DNA from: JBBQED01 sp038320345
GTDB lineage: Bacteria > Bacteroidota > Bacteroidia > AKYH767-A > OLB10
Direction of reading: 5' to 3'
DNA: 64,000 bases
Assembly (NCBI GenBank): GCA_038320345.1
Contig: JBBQED010000002.1
Coordinates: forward strand, 1-64,000
The notes under the pieces: model-generated
The model's database searches: none
Seen by the model: only the letters and a program-made list of their open reading frames with translations
What the model was told of the DNA's origin: nothing
Shown here: positions 54,114 through 62,972 of the stretch, piece by piece
Position numbering within the stretch: position 1 is the stretch's first letter
Layout of the letters: each line of letters starts with the position of its first letter
Program-made: the position numbers and the translations under genes

Positions 54114-54344
54114 ATGTCGAAAACAATAATTAAAATTAATAATAACGGATCTGTTAAAGTAGAAGGTGATTTTGAAATTATAGATTCAACGGGTGCCGTT
54201 TTTAACATCAATGGGAGAACAGCGGTATCGCTTTGCCGCTGTGGATTATCGAAAAACCAACCTTTCTGTGATAGCTCTCACAAAGGTGTTTTTCAATCCG
54301 AAATAACCGCGTTTGAATTGCCTATACCAAAACCGAAAGTTTAA
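54114..54344 (+). CDS. CDGSH-type 2Fe-2S protein
   Basis: A 76-residue protein with one CDGSH domain. The ligands of the 2Fe-2S cluster are C41, C43, C52 and H56 in CRCGLSKNQPFCDSSH, which fits the family pattern except that Gly of CDG is Ser. The N-terminal strand region KINNNGSVKVEGDFEI is family-typical. CDGSH proteins bind redox-active clusters, often in stress or iron handling. There is no membrane segment, unlike mitoNEET; a membrane partner may be the gene just upstream. Confidence 0.9.
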   Translation: MSKTIIKINNNGSVKVEGDFEIIDSTGAVFNINGRTAVSLCRCGLSKNQPFCDSSHKGVFQSEITAFELPIPKPKV

Positions 54345-54366
54345 CGAAAAGTATTTTTGGAGAGGA

Positions 54367-55557
54367 TTATTTCTCTAGGAAATAAGTAGTGCCCCCAACC
54401 CAATCAAGGTCGGCATTGTATCGTACACCAATCATTTTCCCTTTACTCATTCGTCCGAGATTTAGCGTTAACGTCGGTCTAGCTTCGTCTTTTCCCCATA
54501 AATAGAGTAAACGGATTTCGCATTTTACTGGTCCAGTAGGTGAGTTTACTGCGGGTGCGTATTCTACTTTTTTCTGGAGGATAAAATTTTCTGGGTCTTT
54601 GAGATTTTCTATATCACCTGATTTTATATCGAAGATCACACCTTGTCCACTGAAAGAGAATAATGGTTTGAGTACCCAATTCTCAAGATCAGTAGGAATC
54701 TCTTTCAATGTATTTACAAAATGCGTTTCGGGCACATACTGACTTTTCAGAAATGGCATCGCGTACTTACTAATCCTAAAGAACCAATTCGGATGCGAAA
54801 TCCATTCTACATCGACATCTTCAGTAAGATTAAATTCTCGCTTCATATCATCGCGTTGTACTAACTCATCAAAAATTACGCGGTTGTAAATCCGATGAAT
54901 GGGAATTTTTTCAGTTCCTCGCTTGTAAAATAATTTCCTTCCCTCTACAATCACTTCACTCAAACAAATTACAGGAATCTTAAGATATTCTCTGGTTACA
55001 TGAAAATCAATTTGTGTTTTTTGTTTCCAAGGTTCTATTTCTAATAAGATAACATTTTCAGGTTGATGATTGCCGATGATGACCTCCTTCAGACGTTTGA
55101 GAAAGGTTTCATGCGTGTAGCCATTAAATTTATTATCGTAAGATTCAGGAATTTCAAAATGCTTACGATACATCACTGAGAGCCATTCTTGATAGGCATA
55201 CAAGGAGGCAAAACCCTGCAATTCGATTAATTGTGGAGTAAACTTTCCATCCACATCTTTACAAATTGCAAAATCGATCGCTAGTAAACTGGTATGAGCA
55301 TCTTCATTGGGTACTCTTAATTTTTCAGGGACTGCTTTCTCTGTCATTTTTTTGAAATCAGGATGTAATAAAACATCGATGATTTCTTCTCCAGCCTGCA
55401 TGATTCTTTCTTTGAGCTCACGATTCACAAATACCGGTGTTTCCGATACGCGGAATTCAATTTCATAGCCGAAAGTATCACTCATATCCTTCAGAAAATC
55501 CTTGTATTTTTCCTGACTGAAATGTTCATTATAGTGTTTCCTGATTTCCGGTACCAT
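54367..55557 (-). CDS. Conserved hypothetical protein, ATP-grasp-like
   Basis: A 396-residue soluble protein without a signal peptide. The segments LIELQGFASLYAYQ, WVLKPLFSFSGQGVIFDI (resembling the ATP-grasp lysine strand KPxxGxxGxG) and the C-terminal VKCEIRLLYLWG suggest an ATP-grasp fold that joins a carboxylate to an amine or thiol. No substrate is predicted. It is 3 bases from the end of the lipoprotein hydrolase gene and part of a long minus-strand run. Confidence 0.6.
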   Translation of the reverse strand: MVPEIRKHYNEHFSQEKYKDFLKDMSDTFGYEIEFRVSETPVFVNRELKERIMQAGEEIIDVLLHPDFKKMTEKAVPEKLRVPNEDAHTSLLAIDFAICKDVDGKFTPQLIELQGFASLYAYQEWLSVMYRKHFEIPESYDNKFNGYTHETFLKRLKEVIIGNHQPENVILLEIEPWKQKTQIDFHVTREYLKIPVICLSEVIVEGRKLFYKRGTEKIPIHRIYNRVIFDELVQRDDMKREFNLTEDVDVEWISHPNWFFRISKYAMPFLKSQYVPETHFVNTLKEIPTDLENWVLKPLFSFSGQGVIFDIKSGDIENLKDPENFILQKKVEYAPAVNSPTGPVKCEIRLLYLWGKDEARPTLTLNLGRMSKGKMIGVRYNADLDWVGGTTYFLEK

Positions 55558-55560
55558 ACG

Positions 55561-56985
55561 CTAGTTTGTGATCTTATTTAATAATTGATTGAACATTACA
55601 TCGCTTGTCATCTTTTGAAAAGCCTGATCTGAGAGTATTCTCGAGCGAGAATTAAAACCGTTACTAATTGCTTTTTCTAGATATTGATTCGCTAGTTCGA
55701 CAGCTCCTGCCTTTGCATATAATCCCGACGATAAATACCAAGCTTCACTGTTTTCAGGATCTACTGTCCGGTAAAGAAATGCAAGAAAAAAGGCTGCATT
55801 GGAATCACCAGATGTGATAGCTCTAGTAAGTGTCATATAAATACTCAGACTCAGATTTCCCTGAACCCGTTCTAACATTGCTTTTCTTCCCGGTGAAGCT
55901 GATTTCTGCTCATTCCGCATCTTCAACACTTCATTATTCCACCAAACAGAATCCATATTGCTAACTGCTTTTCCTAAGTAAGCTTTACGTTGTTCTTCTT
56001 CTTTAAACAATGCCTGATCTTCAGTAACGAGTTTGAAATATTCAGGATCAGAAAGTAGTTTTTGATAACCTGCTTTGGGCACTGATACATCTGCTAATCC
56101 ATTCAGACTCTTTATCCATTGAGAATAAGTTGACATCTTATAGATTTTAGCAGATGAACCTTTGTGACTTTTCAATGCATCTTCATACGCCAGCTTTATT
56201 TTTTGAATCAACTGATCATCTTTTGTTTTGATTCCATCTCTCATAGCATTGGCTTCAAATGCTAAAAATGCTTGACGGAATATGGATGGAGAAGGCCACT
56301 CGTGTTTACCTTCAAATCGAATAAACTGGTATCTTCCTTCCAGATCTTTATTGATAGGTCGCCAAGTGGTGAATTCTACCAGATTCATATCTGAATTTCC
56401 TGCAATCCCAACAATTATAGAAGGTGGAACACCAGTCCAAGCATTCGGAGGGAAGCTTGCGCCGCAGGTGACTAATCCCTGACATCGCACTGGACTTAAT
56501 GCAAGCATAGAGGCAACTCTTCCACCTCCCGAAAAACCACCTACATACACTCGCTGGCTATCAACTGGAATTTTCTGATAAACCGATTGCATCAATTCCT
56601 GAAGAATATGTGCGGTTTCTTCTCTTCCATTTCCATTTTTGGAATTATTGGATCCTATCAGAATATAGGAAAACTCATCTGCTAAAGATTGGTAATTGTT
56701 GAGCGGAAAACTTCCATCACCATGTGGATCAAACAGAATAAGGACGGGATAACTTTTTCCTTCCTTATAAGCGGATGGTGTATACACCGCAAAACTTAAT
56801 GCTTCATCTCCAGAGCACAATACCTTCGGATTTATAGTTCCCGGTTGAAACGTAATAGGACTAACAACGGTTGATTTGAAAGTATCAGCAGTTGCAGCAG
56901 AATTGGAATCAGCAGTAGTAGAAGGTGTATGGCTACAAGAACATAACTGCAGCCAGAGCAAGAAGAAACAGAGGGTATACTTCAT
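55561..56985 (-). CDS. Lipoprotein with alpha/beta-hydrolase domain
   Basis: A 474-residue outer- or inner-membrane lipoprotein. The ATG at 56985 gives MKYTLCFFLLWLQLCSCSH, with the lipobox LCSC; acylation would fall on one of the two Cys. The hydrolase domain (about 60-250) has LILFDPHGDGS, the nucleophile elbow VGGFSGGGR, and the late FEGKHEWPS carrying the catalytic His. Residues about 260-474 are helical and TPR-like. Likely a secreted esterase; the substrate is unknown. Confidence 0.75.
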   Translation of the reverse strand: MKYTLCFFLLWLQLCSCSHTPSTTADSNSAATADTFKSTVVSPITFQPGTINPKVLCSGDEALSFAVYTPSAYKEGKSYPVLILFDPHGDGSFPLNNYQSLADEFSYILIGSNNSKNGNGREETAHILQELMQSVYQKIPVDSQRVYVGGFSGGGRVASMLALSPVRCQGLVTCGASFPPNAWTGVPPSIIVGIAGNSDMNLVEFTTWRPINKDLEGRYQFIRFEGKHEWPSPSIFRQAFLAFEANAMRDGIKTKDDQLIQKIKLAYEDALKSHKGSSAKIYKMSTYSQWIKSLNGLADVSVPKAGYQKLLSDPEYFKLVTEDQALFKEEEQRKAYLGKAVSNMDSVWWNNEVLKMRNEQKSASPGRKAMLERVQGNLSLSIYMTLTRAITSGDSNAAFFLAFLYRTVDPENSEAWYLSSGLYAKAGAVELANQYLEKAISNGFNSRSRILSDQAFQKMTSDVMFNQLLNKITN

Positions 56986-57040
56986 GGTTAAATACAAAGT
57001 AAATCAATTTTGGTGGTTAAGGTCATCTAATTTGATGGTA

Positions 57041-57907
57041 CTAGACTTTCTTATAATTTTTATATTCGAAGAAACGATAACCCGTAATTCTTTCAATCTT
57101 TAGCAGCAATAAATCCTTGAGCTTTTGTTTTTTTCTGTTACGATCATAAGTAAATACCCAATTCATTTCGGAAACTCTTTTCTTCATCACATCGGGATGT
57201 GTGCCAGTAAATTCTTTTAGAGAATCTGTATCTTGATAATCGAAAGGTTGATCTTTTACTTTTTTTTGTACGACTGCATCGGAATGCCAAAGTTTATGGA
57301 AGCTCTTTTGTTTGAGTAATTGTTGTTGAGGATGCTTCACCCAGCCATAATGAAAAATACGGGCATCAATCGCTTTAACGTTTAATTTCTGATCTGCTCT
57401 ACGGAATCCTTGAGCATCACGATAAGATCGTATCAATGGATCTTTTCTTACAATTCTTATTTCATGCCGATACCATCGTCGGGCATCACCAACATATTGA
57501 TAACTCCCGAAAAAGTGTACATATTTAAACAAGAGTCCTTCTACTTGAGGTTGATCTTTATACTGCTCCATAGCTTCACGAATCGCTGGATAATCTGCTT
57601 CATGAATAACTTCGTCAGCCTGTAAATAAATACACCAAGTAGAACTAGGATTTAAAGCATCCATGGCTTTATTGGTTTCCGCTGCTAAAACATGACCACC
57701 TTCACGAAGAGTATCATCCCAAACCGAATGAACAATTCGAATTTTATGATCATTTATATTTCGAAGGAGTGCCTCAGTTTCATCTTCTGATTGTCCTAAA
57801 CAAACTACCAGTTCATCAACAAGGGGTAGGAGGGAACGTATCGATTCTACAACCGGATAATCGTATTTTACAGCATTTCGAACAAAGGTAAATCCGGATA
57901 TTAACAT
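57041..57907 (-). CDS. Family 2 glycosyltransferase
   Basis: A 288-residue GT-A enzyme. The true start is ATG 57907 (MLISGFTFVRN); the three codons before it begin with TTG. It has the GT2 opening GFTFVRNAVKYDYPVVESIRS, the metal-binding region WCIYLQADEVIHEAD in place of DxD, and a long C-terminal region with basic residues (KQKSFHKLWHS). The product may be a lipopolysaccharide or exopolysaccharide sugar transferase, as in similar Bacteroidota proteins; donor unknown. Confidence 0.85.
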   Translation of the reverse strand: MLISGFTFVRNAVKYDYPVVESIRSLLPLVDELVVCLGQSEDETEALLRNINDHKIRIVHSVWDDTLREGGHVLAAETNKAMDALNPSSTWCIYLQADEVIHEADYPAIREAMEQYKDQPQVEGLLFKYVHFFGSYQYVGDARRWYRHEIRIVRKDPLIRSYRDAQGFRRADQKLNVKAIDARIFHYGWVKHPQQQLLKQKSFHKLWHSDAVVQKKVKDQPFDYQDTDSLKEFTGTHPDVMKKRVSEMNWVFTYDRNRKKQKLKDLLLLKIERITGYRFFEYKNYKKV

Positions 57908-57955
57908 AAGAATCAAGAGGAGTATTGATGGAAGGATTGCAGTGGCAACGAAAAA

Positions 57956-59488
57956 CTAGACCAGTTCCGACTGAACAAATTTCTCCCATTCTTCATAGAT
58001 ATGGTTCTTCATAACTCTAGGAAATTTACTTTGTCCACCCACTTTTCCATGTTTCTCCATCCAGTTGAGAAAAACTTTAGAAGGTAATACTTCAATAATA
58101 ATATTTTTCAGCGCTGAACTCCGCTCTACACGATAATCATCATTCAAAATTTTCAACTTTTCATCAAGACTAATTCGAAGTGCTTCCACATTCACAGGAT
58201 CATCGGTACCGATAAACCATTTATGTGCAAATAAACTTCCATAGTTAATCCCAGCAACAGTAAATTCGTTCACTCTGATATTAAATTCATCGGAAACCAT
58301 CTCTACTGCTTTGTTCATATTATCCACAGATAAATGCTCACCACATAAACTCAAGAAATGCTTCGTTCTTCCAGTAATTGCGATTTCCGCATTTTCAAGG
58401 TTGGTGAATTTGATAACATCACCAATCAGGTATCGCCATGCTCCGGCACAAGTGGAAATCAATACTGCATACTCTTCACCTTCATGAACTTCATTGATAA
58501 GTAAAGTTTTTGGCTTTCGTACGAGCTCTCCTTCGCTGTTGAAGTTTTCTGCATTGAAAGGAACAAATTCGAAAAACAATCCGTTGTTCAATACCATTTT
58601 CATGGAACGATTACCTTGCTCATGCTGAAATGCTATAAATCCTTCCGACGCCAAATAGGTTTCAATGTAAGTGAGTGGTTTTGAAATTAACTGTTCAAAA
58701 CTCTTCCGATAAGGTTCAAATGAAACTCCGCCATGTACATAAAGCGCAAGATTTGGCCAGATATCATGAATGGTTTTAAGTTTATATTTTTCAATGATTT
58801 TTTCAATCATTAACTGACACCATGCTGGCACTCCCACTAGAATTCCGATATCCCATTGCGGAGCAGTTTCAATGATCTCATCTAATTTTGTATGCCAGTC
58901 TGTTTCTTTGGCGATTTTTTTTCCAGGCTTATAAAAATGCTGAAACCAGAATGGAATTTTGCTCGCCGTAATACCACTAAGATCTCCTTCAAAATAAGAT
59001 CCTTTCTGATGCAAGTGAGTACTCCCACCTAACATGAGTATACCTTTGCTAAACATATCTGGAGGTAATCCAGAATACCCCCCTAATGAAATAATTTGTC
59101 TCAAGCTGGTACGTTGAATGGCTTTCACCATATCATTCGTAACAGGAATATGTTTACTCGAAGAATCAGATGTTCCGCTACTTAATGCAAAGTATTTTAC
59201 TTTTCCAGGCCAACAAACGTCTTCTTGATCATGCAATGATTTGTTCCACCATCGTGCATAAATGGAGTTGTAGTCATGTACTGGAACTGTTGCTTTGAAT
59301 TTATTGAGCAGATTTCGGCTGTTCACCATGCCCGAGAAATTATACGTTTGCCCGAACATGGTGAACTGTGCCTTTCTCAATAATTTTTTCAGCTCTCTTT
59401 TCTGGTAGTAGATAGGTGTTTTTCCTTCGAACCTAATCCGATGGCGTAACTCAATCCCTTTCTTTATTATACTAGCCAGTAAAGGCAT
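57956..59488 (-). CDS. GH3 family protein (acyl-amido synthetase-like)
   Basis: A 510-residue protein similar to plant GH3 auxin-amido synthetases of the acyl-adenylate superfamily. The segment ALSSGTSDSSSKHIPVTNDM is the ATP-binding P-loop-like motif, YIETYLASEGFIAFQ lies in the adenylation site, and YLIGDVIKF is the hinge region of the C-domain. Such proteins join a carboxylate to an amino acid; the bacterial role is unknown. It is followed by the glycosyltransferase 48 bases downstream. Confidence 0.9.
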   Translation of the reverse strand: MPLLASIIKKGIELRHRIRFEGKTPIYYQKRELKKLLRKAQFTMFGQTYNFSGMVNSRNLLNKFKATVPVHDYNSIYARWWNKSLHDQEDVCWPGKVKYFALSSGTSDSSSKHIPVTNDMVKAIQRTSLRQIISLGGYSGLPPDMFSKGILMLGGSTHLHQKGSYFEGDLSGITASKIPFWFQHFYKPGKKIAKETDWHTKLDEIIETAPQWDIGILVGVPAWCQLMIEKIIEKYKLKTIHDIWPNLALYVHGGVSFEPYRKSFEQLISKPLTYIETYLASEGFIAFQHEQGNRSMKMVLNNGLFFEFVPFNAENFNSEGELVRKPKTLLINEVHEGEEYAVLISTCAGAWRYLIGDVIKFTNLENAEIAITGRTKHFLSLCGEHLSVDNMNKAVEMVSDEFNIRVNEFTVAGINYGSLFAHKWFIGTDDPVNVEALRISLDEKLKILNDDYRVERSSALKNIIIEVLPSKVFLNWMEKHGKVGGQSKFPRVMKNHIYEEWEKFVQSELV

Positions 59489-59557
59489 ATTCTGTTAATA
59501 ATTTGAAGAGTTAAAATACTACTTATATCTAATACCTGCAAATAATGCCGGAGATTC

Positions 59558-60910
59558 TTATACCGTTACCAGCTCCATATTTTTGATGATCTCATCACCA
59601 AACTCTGAACATTTCAGCAGGGTAGCGCCTTCCATCAATCTATGAAAATCATAAGTCACCCGCTTGGCAGCGATGCTTCTTTCAATTCCTTTATGAATTA
59701 AATCAGCAGCTTCCATCCAGCCTAAATGTTCCATCATCATGGCTCCTGAAAGTATTACAGAACCTGGATTTACTTTATCTAGTCCAGCATATTTAGGAGC
59801 TGTACCATGAGTAGCCTCGAAAATAGCATGTCCAGTTACGTAATTAATATTCGCACCTGGAGCAATTCCGATTCCTCCCACCTGAGCCGCTAATGCGTCG
59901 GAGAGATAATCTCCGTTGAGATTCAGTGTAGCAATCACATCAAAATCTTCAGGGCGCGTTAATACTTGTTGCAAAGCAATGTCAGCTATAGCATCTTTCA
60001 CTAGAATTTTTCCGGAAGCTAATGCTGCTTTTTGTTCTGCATTCGCTGCATCTTCTCCTTTCTCTTTCTTCGTACGTTCCCATTGCATCCAGGTGTAAAC
60101 TTTATCACCATATTTACTTTCAGCAAGTGCATAAGCCCAATCACGGAAACCACCTTCGGTGAATTTCATGATGTTGCCTTTATGAACTATGGTGAGCGAC
60201 TTACGATTATGCTTCAAGGTGAAGTTCAATGCAGCAGCAACTAATCTTTCTGTTCCCAGCTTACTTACTGGCTTGATGCCAATTCCTACGGAAACATTTG
60301 TATCTTCAGTAGTATAACTTTCTCCAGTTGAATCTAGATAATTTTTTGCTTTTTCTGCAGTTCCAAAACGGATTTTATGGAAGTCTTTCGGGAATTCTTT
60401 GGCGATAAAATCCATAATCTTTGCATTCTCTGGACTACCCGCAGCAAATTCGATTCCTGCATAAATATCCTCCGTGTTTTCACGGAAAATAGTCATGTCT
60501 ACTGCACCCGGATTTTTTACAGGTGAAGGCGTTCCCTCAAACCAACGTACTGGACGAAGGCAAACATATAAATCGAGGATCTGACGTAAAGCAACATTCA
60601 ATGATCGTATTCCACCACCTACAGGAGTTGTCAGAGGACCTTTAATTCCGACTAAGTATTCATTAAAAGCGGCCAGCGTTTCATCTGGAAGCCAATTTCC
60701 CGTTTTATTAAATGCCTTTTCTCCAGCTAAAACTTCCATCCACTCGATTTTCTTCTTGCCATGGTATGCTTTCTTAACTGCAGCATCCATCACCCGTACC
60801 GAAGCCGCCCAAATATCTGGTCCAGTACCATCACCTTCTATGAATGGAATTATGGGTTGATCAGGAACAATGAGTTTTCCTTTTTGAATCGTTATTTTCT
60901 CGCCTTGCAT
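59558..60910 (-). CDS. icd: NADP-dependent isocitrate dehydrogenase
   Basis: Oxidises isocitrate to 2-oxoglutarate in the TCA cycle. The 450-residue protein has PFIEGDGTGPDIW, the substrate and phosphorylation loop LTTPVGGGIRSLNVALRQ, IFRENTEDIYAGIEF, the metal-binding NLNGDYLSDALAAQVGGIGIAP, and the NADP-binding ATHGTAPKYAG. It has the long isoform type common in Bacteroidota. It lies 50 bases after dnaX; no promoter box was seen between them. Confidence 0.96.
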   Translation of the reverse strand: MQGEKITIQKGKLIVPDQPIIPFIEGDGTGPDIWAASVRVMDAAVKKAYHGKKKIEWMEVLAGEKAFNKTGNWLPDETLAAFNEYLVGIKGPLTTPVGGGIRSLNVALRQILDLYVCLRPVRWFEGTPSPVKNPGAVDMTIFRENTEDIYAGIEFAAGSPENAKIMDFIAKEFPKDFHKIRFGTAEKAKNYLDSTGESYTTEDTNVSVGIGIKPVSKLGTERLVAAALNFTLKHNRKSLTIVHKGNIMKFTEGGFRDWAYALAESKYGDKVYTWMQWERTKKEKGEDAANAEQKAALASGKILVKDAIADIALQQVLTRPEDFDVIATLNLNGDYLSDALAAQVGGIGIAPGANINYVTGHAIFEATHGTAPKYAGLDKVNPGSVILSGAMMMEHLGWMEAADLIHKGIERSIAAKRVTYDFHRLMEGATLLKCSEFGDEIIKNMELVTV

Positions 60911-60960
60911 TTTGAAATGTGATTATGTGATAATAATTGTTTTGTAGAATGGAAATCAAG

Positions 60961-62838
60961 TCAGGAATCAAGTTCGAGACCCAATTGCTTACGCATATCG
61001 TCGAGTTCAGGATTAGTTTGTACCATTTTCTGATACTTCTCTTTATTCGTATAGGCCATATCGTCGGTATCTCTTTTTTCAACGATTCTTGTCGCTAATT
61101 GCAGATGGAAATTATTTAATTCCTTTCGGAGGAAAGTCATCAATCCGGGTTTTTCCTCCGTCAAAATATTATCCTGTGACTGATTATGAATCACCAATTC
61201 TATTAATTGAGGTGAAACAATTTTCAGTTCACTCATCTTCATCGTATTGAAAAGCTGTGGTTTTTTTTCACGTTGCATCAATTCAGCGTAATTATCCCAA
61301 ACTGATTGTAATTTGAATTGATCAAATGCATCAGCAGGTAAATCATCAAGATTTTGTTCTTTCGCGGCTTGCTCTTCTGGCTTTGGCTGAAGTGCTGTGC
61401 TGATAGATGCACCTTTTAACATACTGCCACCACCGGGCTTTAATCCTGATCCAGCTAATGATGGAATTTTAGGAACTGCAGGAGTTGTAGTTATTGGAGG
61501 TGTAGGTGGAAGATCTTCTAACACTTTACGATTAGGAGTAATAGTGCCCGGTAAAGGATCATTCACCATGTTACCCGAAGTAGAAACTGGTGGCGATACT
61601 GGTATTGGCGCTGCATAAACAGGAGCAGCTGGAGGAGGAGTAGTGGCTGAAACACTAGGAGCGTCAACAGGCGTTTTTAAAGGTGCTGGGTCGCTACTTT
61701 TTTTTTCAGGGATGGGGTTTGATGCCGGATGAGAAAGTAATTCTGATCCGGATAATGCACACATTTTAATTAAAGATAGCTCAACATGCAATCGCTGATT
61801 TCTTGCGATGCGATAATCAATATCACATTTACTGCAAATCTCTAACAACTTAAGTAGTAAAGCAGGTGCTGTTTGTTTTGCTTGCTGTAAATATCGTTCA
61901 CGAATATTTTTACTGACTTCTAACAAAGTAACAGTATCCACATCCTGACAAACTAATAAATCTCTGAAATGTCCAGCTAATCCGTTGATAAAATGATGTC
62001 CGTCAAATCCATCTGATAAAAGTTCATTGAAAGTTAGTAGTACTCGCGCAATATCTCCCTTCCCAATATCATCCGTGATCTTGAAATAATAATCATAATC
62101 AAGAATACTGAGATTGTTGATGACATCTTTATAGGTGATGGTGTTCCCTGCGAAACTCACAATCTGATCAAAAATAGATAACGCATCTCTCAATGCTCCA
62201 TCAGCTTTTTGTGCGATGATGTGCAAAGCATCAGGGTCGGCATTTACACCTTCTTGCGTAGCTACATAATTTAGATGAGATGCAATATCATCAATCTGAA
62301 TTCTGTTGAAATCAAAAATTTGACACCTCGATAAAATCGTTGGTATGATTTTATGTTTTTCAGTAGTTGCTAGTATGAAAATGGCGTAGGGTGGGGGTTC
62401 TTCCAGTGTTTTTAGAAATGCATTAAATGCACTTGCTGACAACATGTGAACCTCATCAATAATATAAATCTTGTATTCTCCAGAATGTGGAGCATACCGC
62501 ACCTGATCTACTAACGATCGAATATCATCAACTGAGTTATTGGAAGCCGCATCTAATTCATAGATATTGAGCGACTGTCCGTTATTAAAGGATTTACAGG
62601 AATCACACTCATTACAAGCTTCAATCTGCGCTGTTATATTTTTACAGTTGATAGTTTTTGCAAGAATTCGGGCACATGTGGTTTTACCAACTCCCCTAGG
62701 ACCGCAGAATAAAAAAGCCTGAGCAAGATGCTTGCTGTGGATTGCGTTTTTTAAAGTGTTGGTAATATGAGCCTGTCCGACTACCGTATCGAAGGTTGCC
62801 GGACGGTACTTCCGCGCTGATACAACAAATTGGTTCAT
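60961..62838 (-). CDS. dnaX: DNA polymerase III subunits gamma/tau
   Basis: The clamp-loader ATPase that loads the sliding clamp at replication. The 625-residue protein has Walker A GPRGVGKTT (about 46-54), the four-cysteine zinc site (CKNITAQIEACNECDSC), Walker B IIDEVHML, sensor 1 ILATTEKHKIIPTILSRCQ, and domain III to about residue 365. A Pro/Ala-rich linker and a poorly conserved C-terminal domain complete tau. At codons 378-381 a run of nine A would on a -1 shift read Lys and then TAG, giving a 381-residue product that resembles gamma. Confidence 0.96.
   Translation of the reverse strand: MNQFVVSARKYRPATFDTVVGQAHITNTLKNAIHSKHLAQAFLFCGPRGVGKTTCARILAKTINCKNITAQIEACNECDSCKSFNNGQSLNIYELDAASNNSVDDIRSLVDQVRYAPHSGEYKIYIIDEVHMLSASAFNAFLKTLEEPPPYAIFILATTEKHKIIPTILSRCQIFDFNRIQIDDIASHLNYVATQEGVNADPDALHIIAQKADGALRDALSIFDQIVSFAGNTITYKDVINNLSILDYDYYFKITDDIGKGDIARVLLTFNELLSDGFDGHHFINGLAGHFRDLLVCQDVDTVTLLEVSKNIRERYLQQAKQTAPALLLKLLEICSKCDIDYRIARNQRLHVELSLIKMCALSGSELLSHPASNPIPEKKSSDPAPLKTPVDAPSVSATTPPPAAPVYAAPIPVSPPVSTSGNMVNDPLPGTITPNRKVLEDLPPTPPITTTPAVPKIPSLAGSGLKPGGGSMLKGASISTALQPKPEEQAAKEQNLDDLPADAFDQFKLQSVWDNYAELMQREKKPQLFNTMKMSELKIVSPQLIELVIHNQSQDNILTEEKPGLMTFLRKELNNFHLQLATRIVEKRDTDDMAYTNKEKYQKMVQTNPELDDMRKQLGLELDS
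61696..61707 (-). promoter_or_regulatory. A9 slippery run in dnaX (candidate programmed slippage)
   Basis: The frame reads GAA AAA AAA AGT AGC. The nine A residues (plus-strand T 61698-61706) allow ribosomal -1 slippage on A AAA AAA or transcriptional insertion of an A; either gives GAA AAA AAA AAG TAG. The stop falls just after the predicted end of domain III. No strong downstream stem was identified by eye. Confidence 0.55.
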
Positions 62839-62844
62839 ATTCTA

Positions 62845-62852
62845 CAAATTTA
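62845..62852 (-). promoter_or_regulatory. -7 element (TAAATTTG) of dnaX
   Basis: Exact TAnnTTTG, six bases before the dnaX ATG on the minus strand. A transcript started here would have almost no leader. Confidence 0.4.
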
Positions 62853-62972
62853 ACCCAAATCAGATGATAAACGAAGTGTTGAGTACTGTGAATAATTGCT
62901 CATTATCAAGTCATTGAGTTTGTTTTTTCAACACGAGCGCTCCCAATCTTCGAAAAAGAGGGTATTTTTCGG

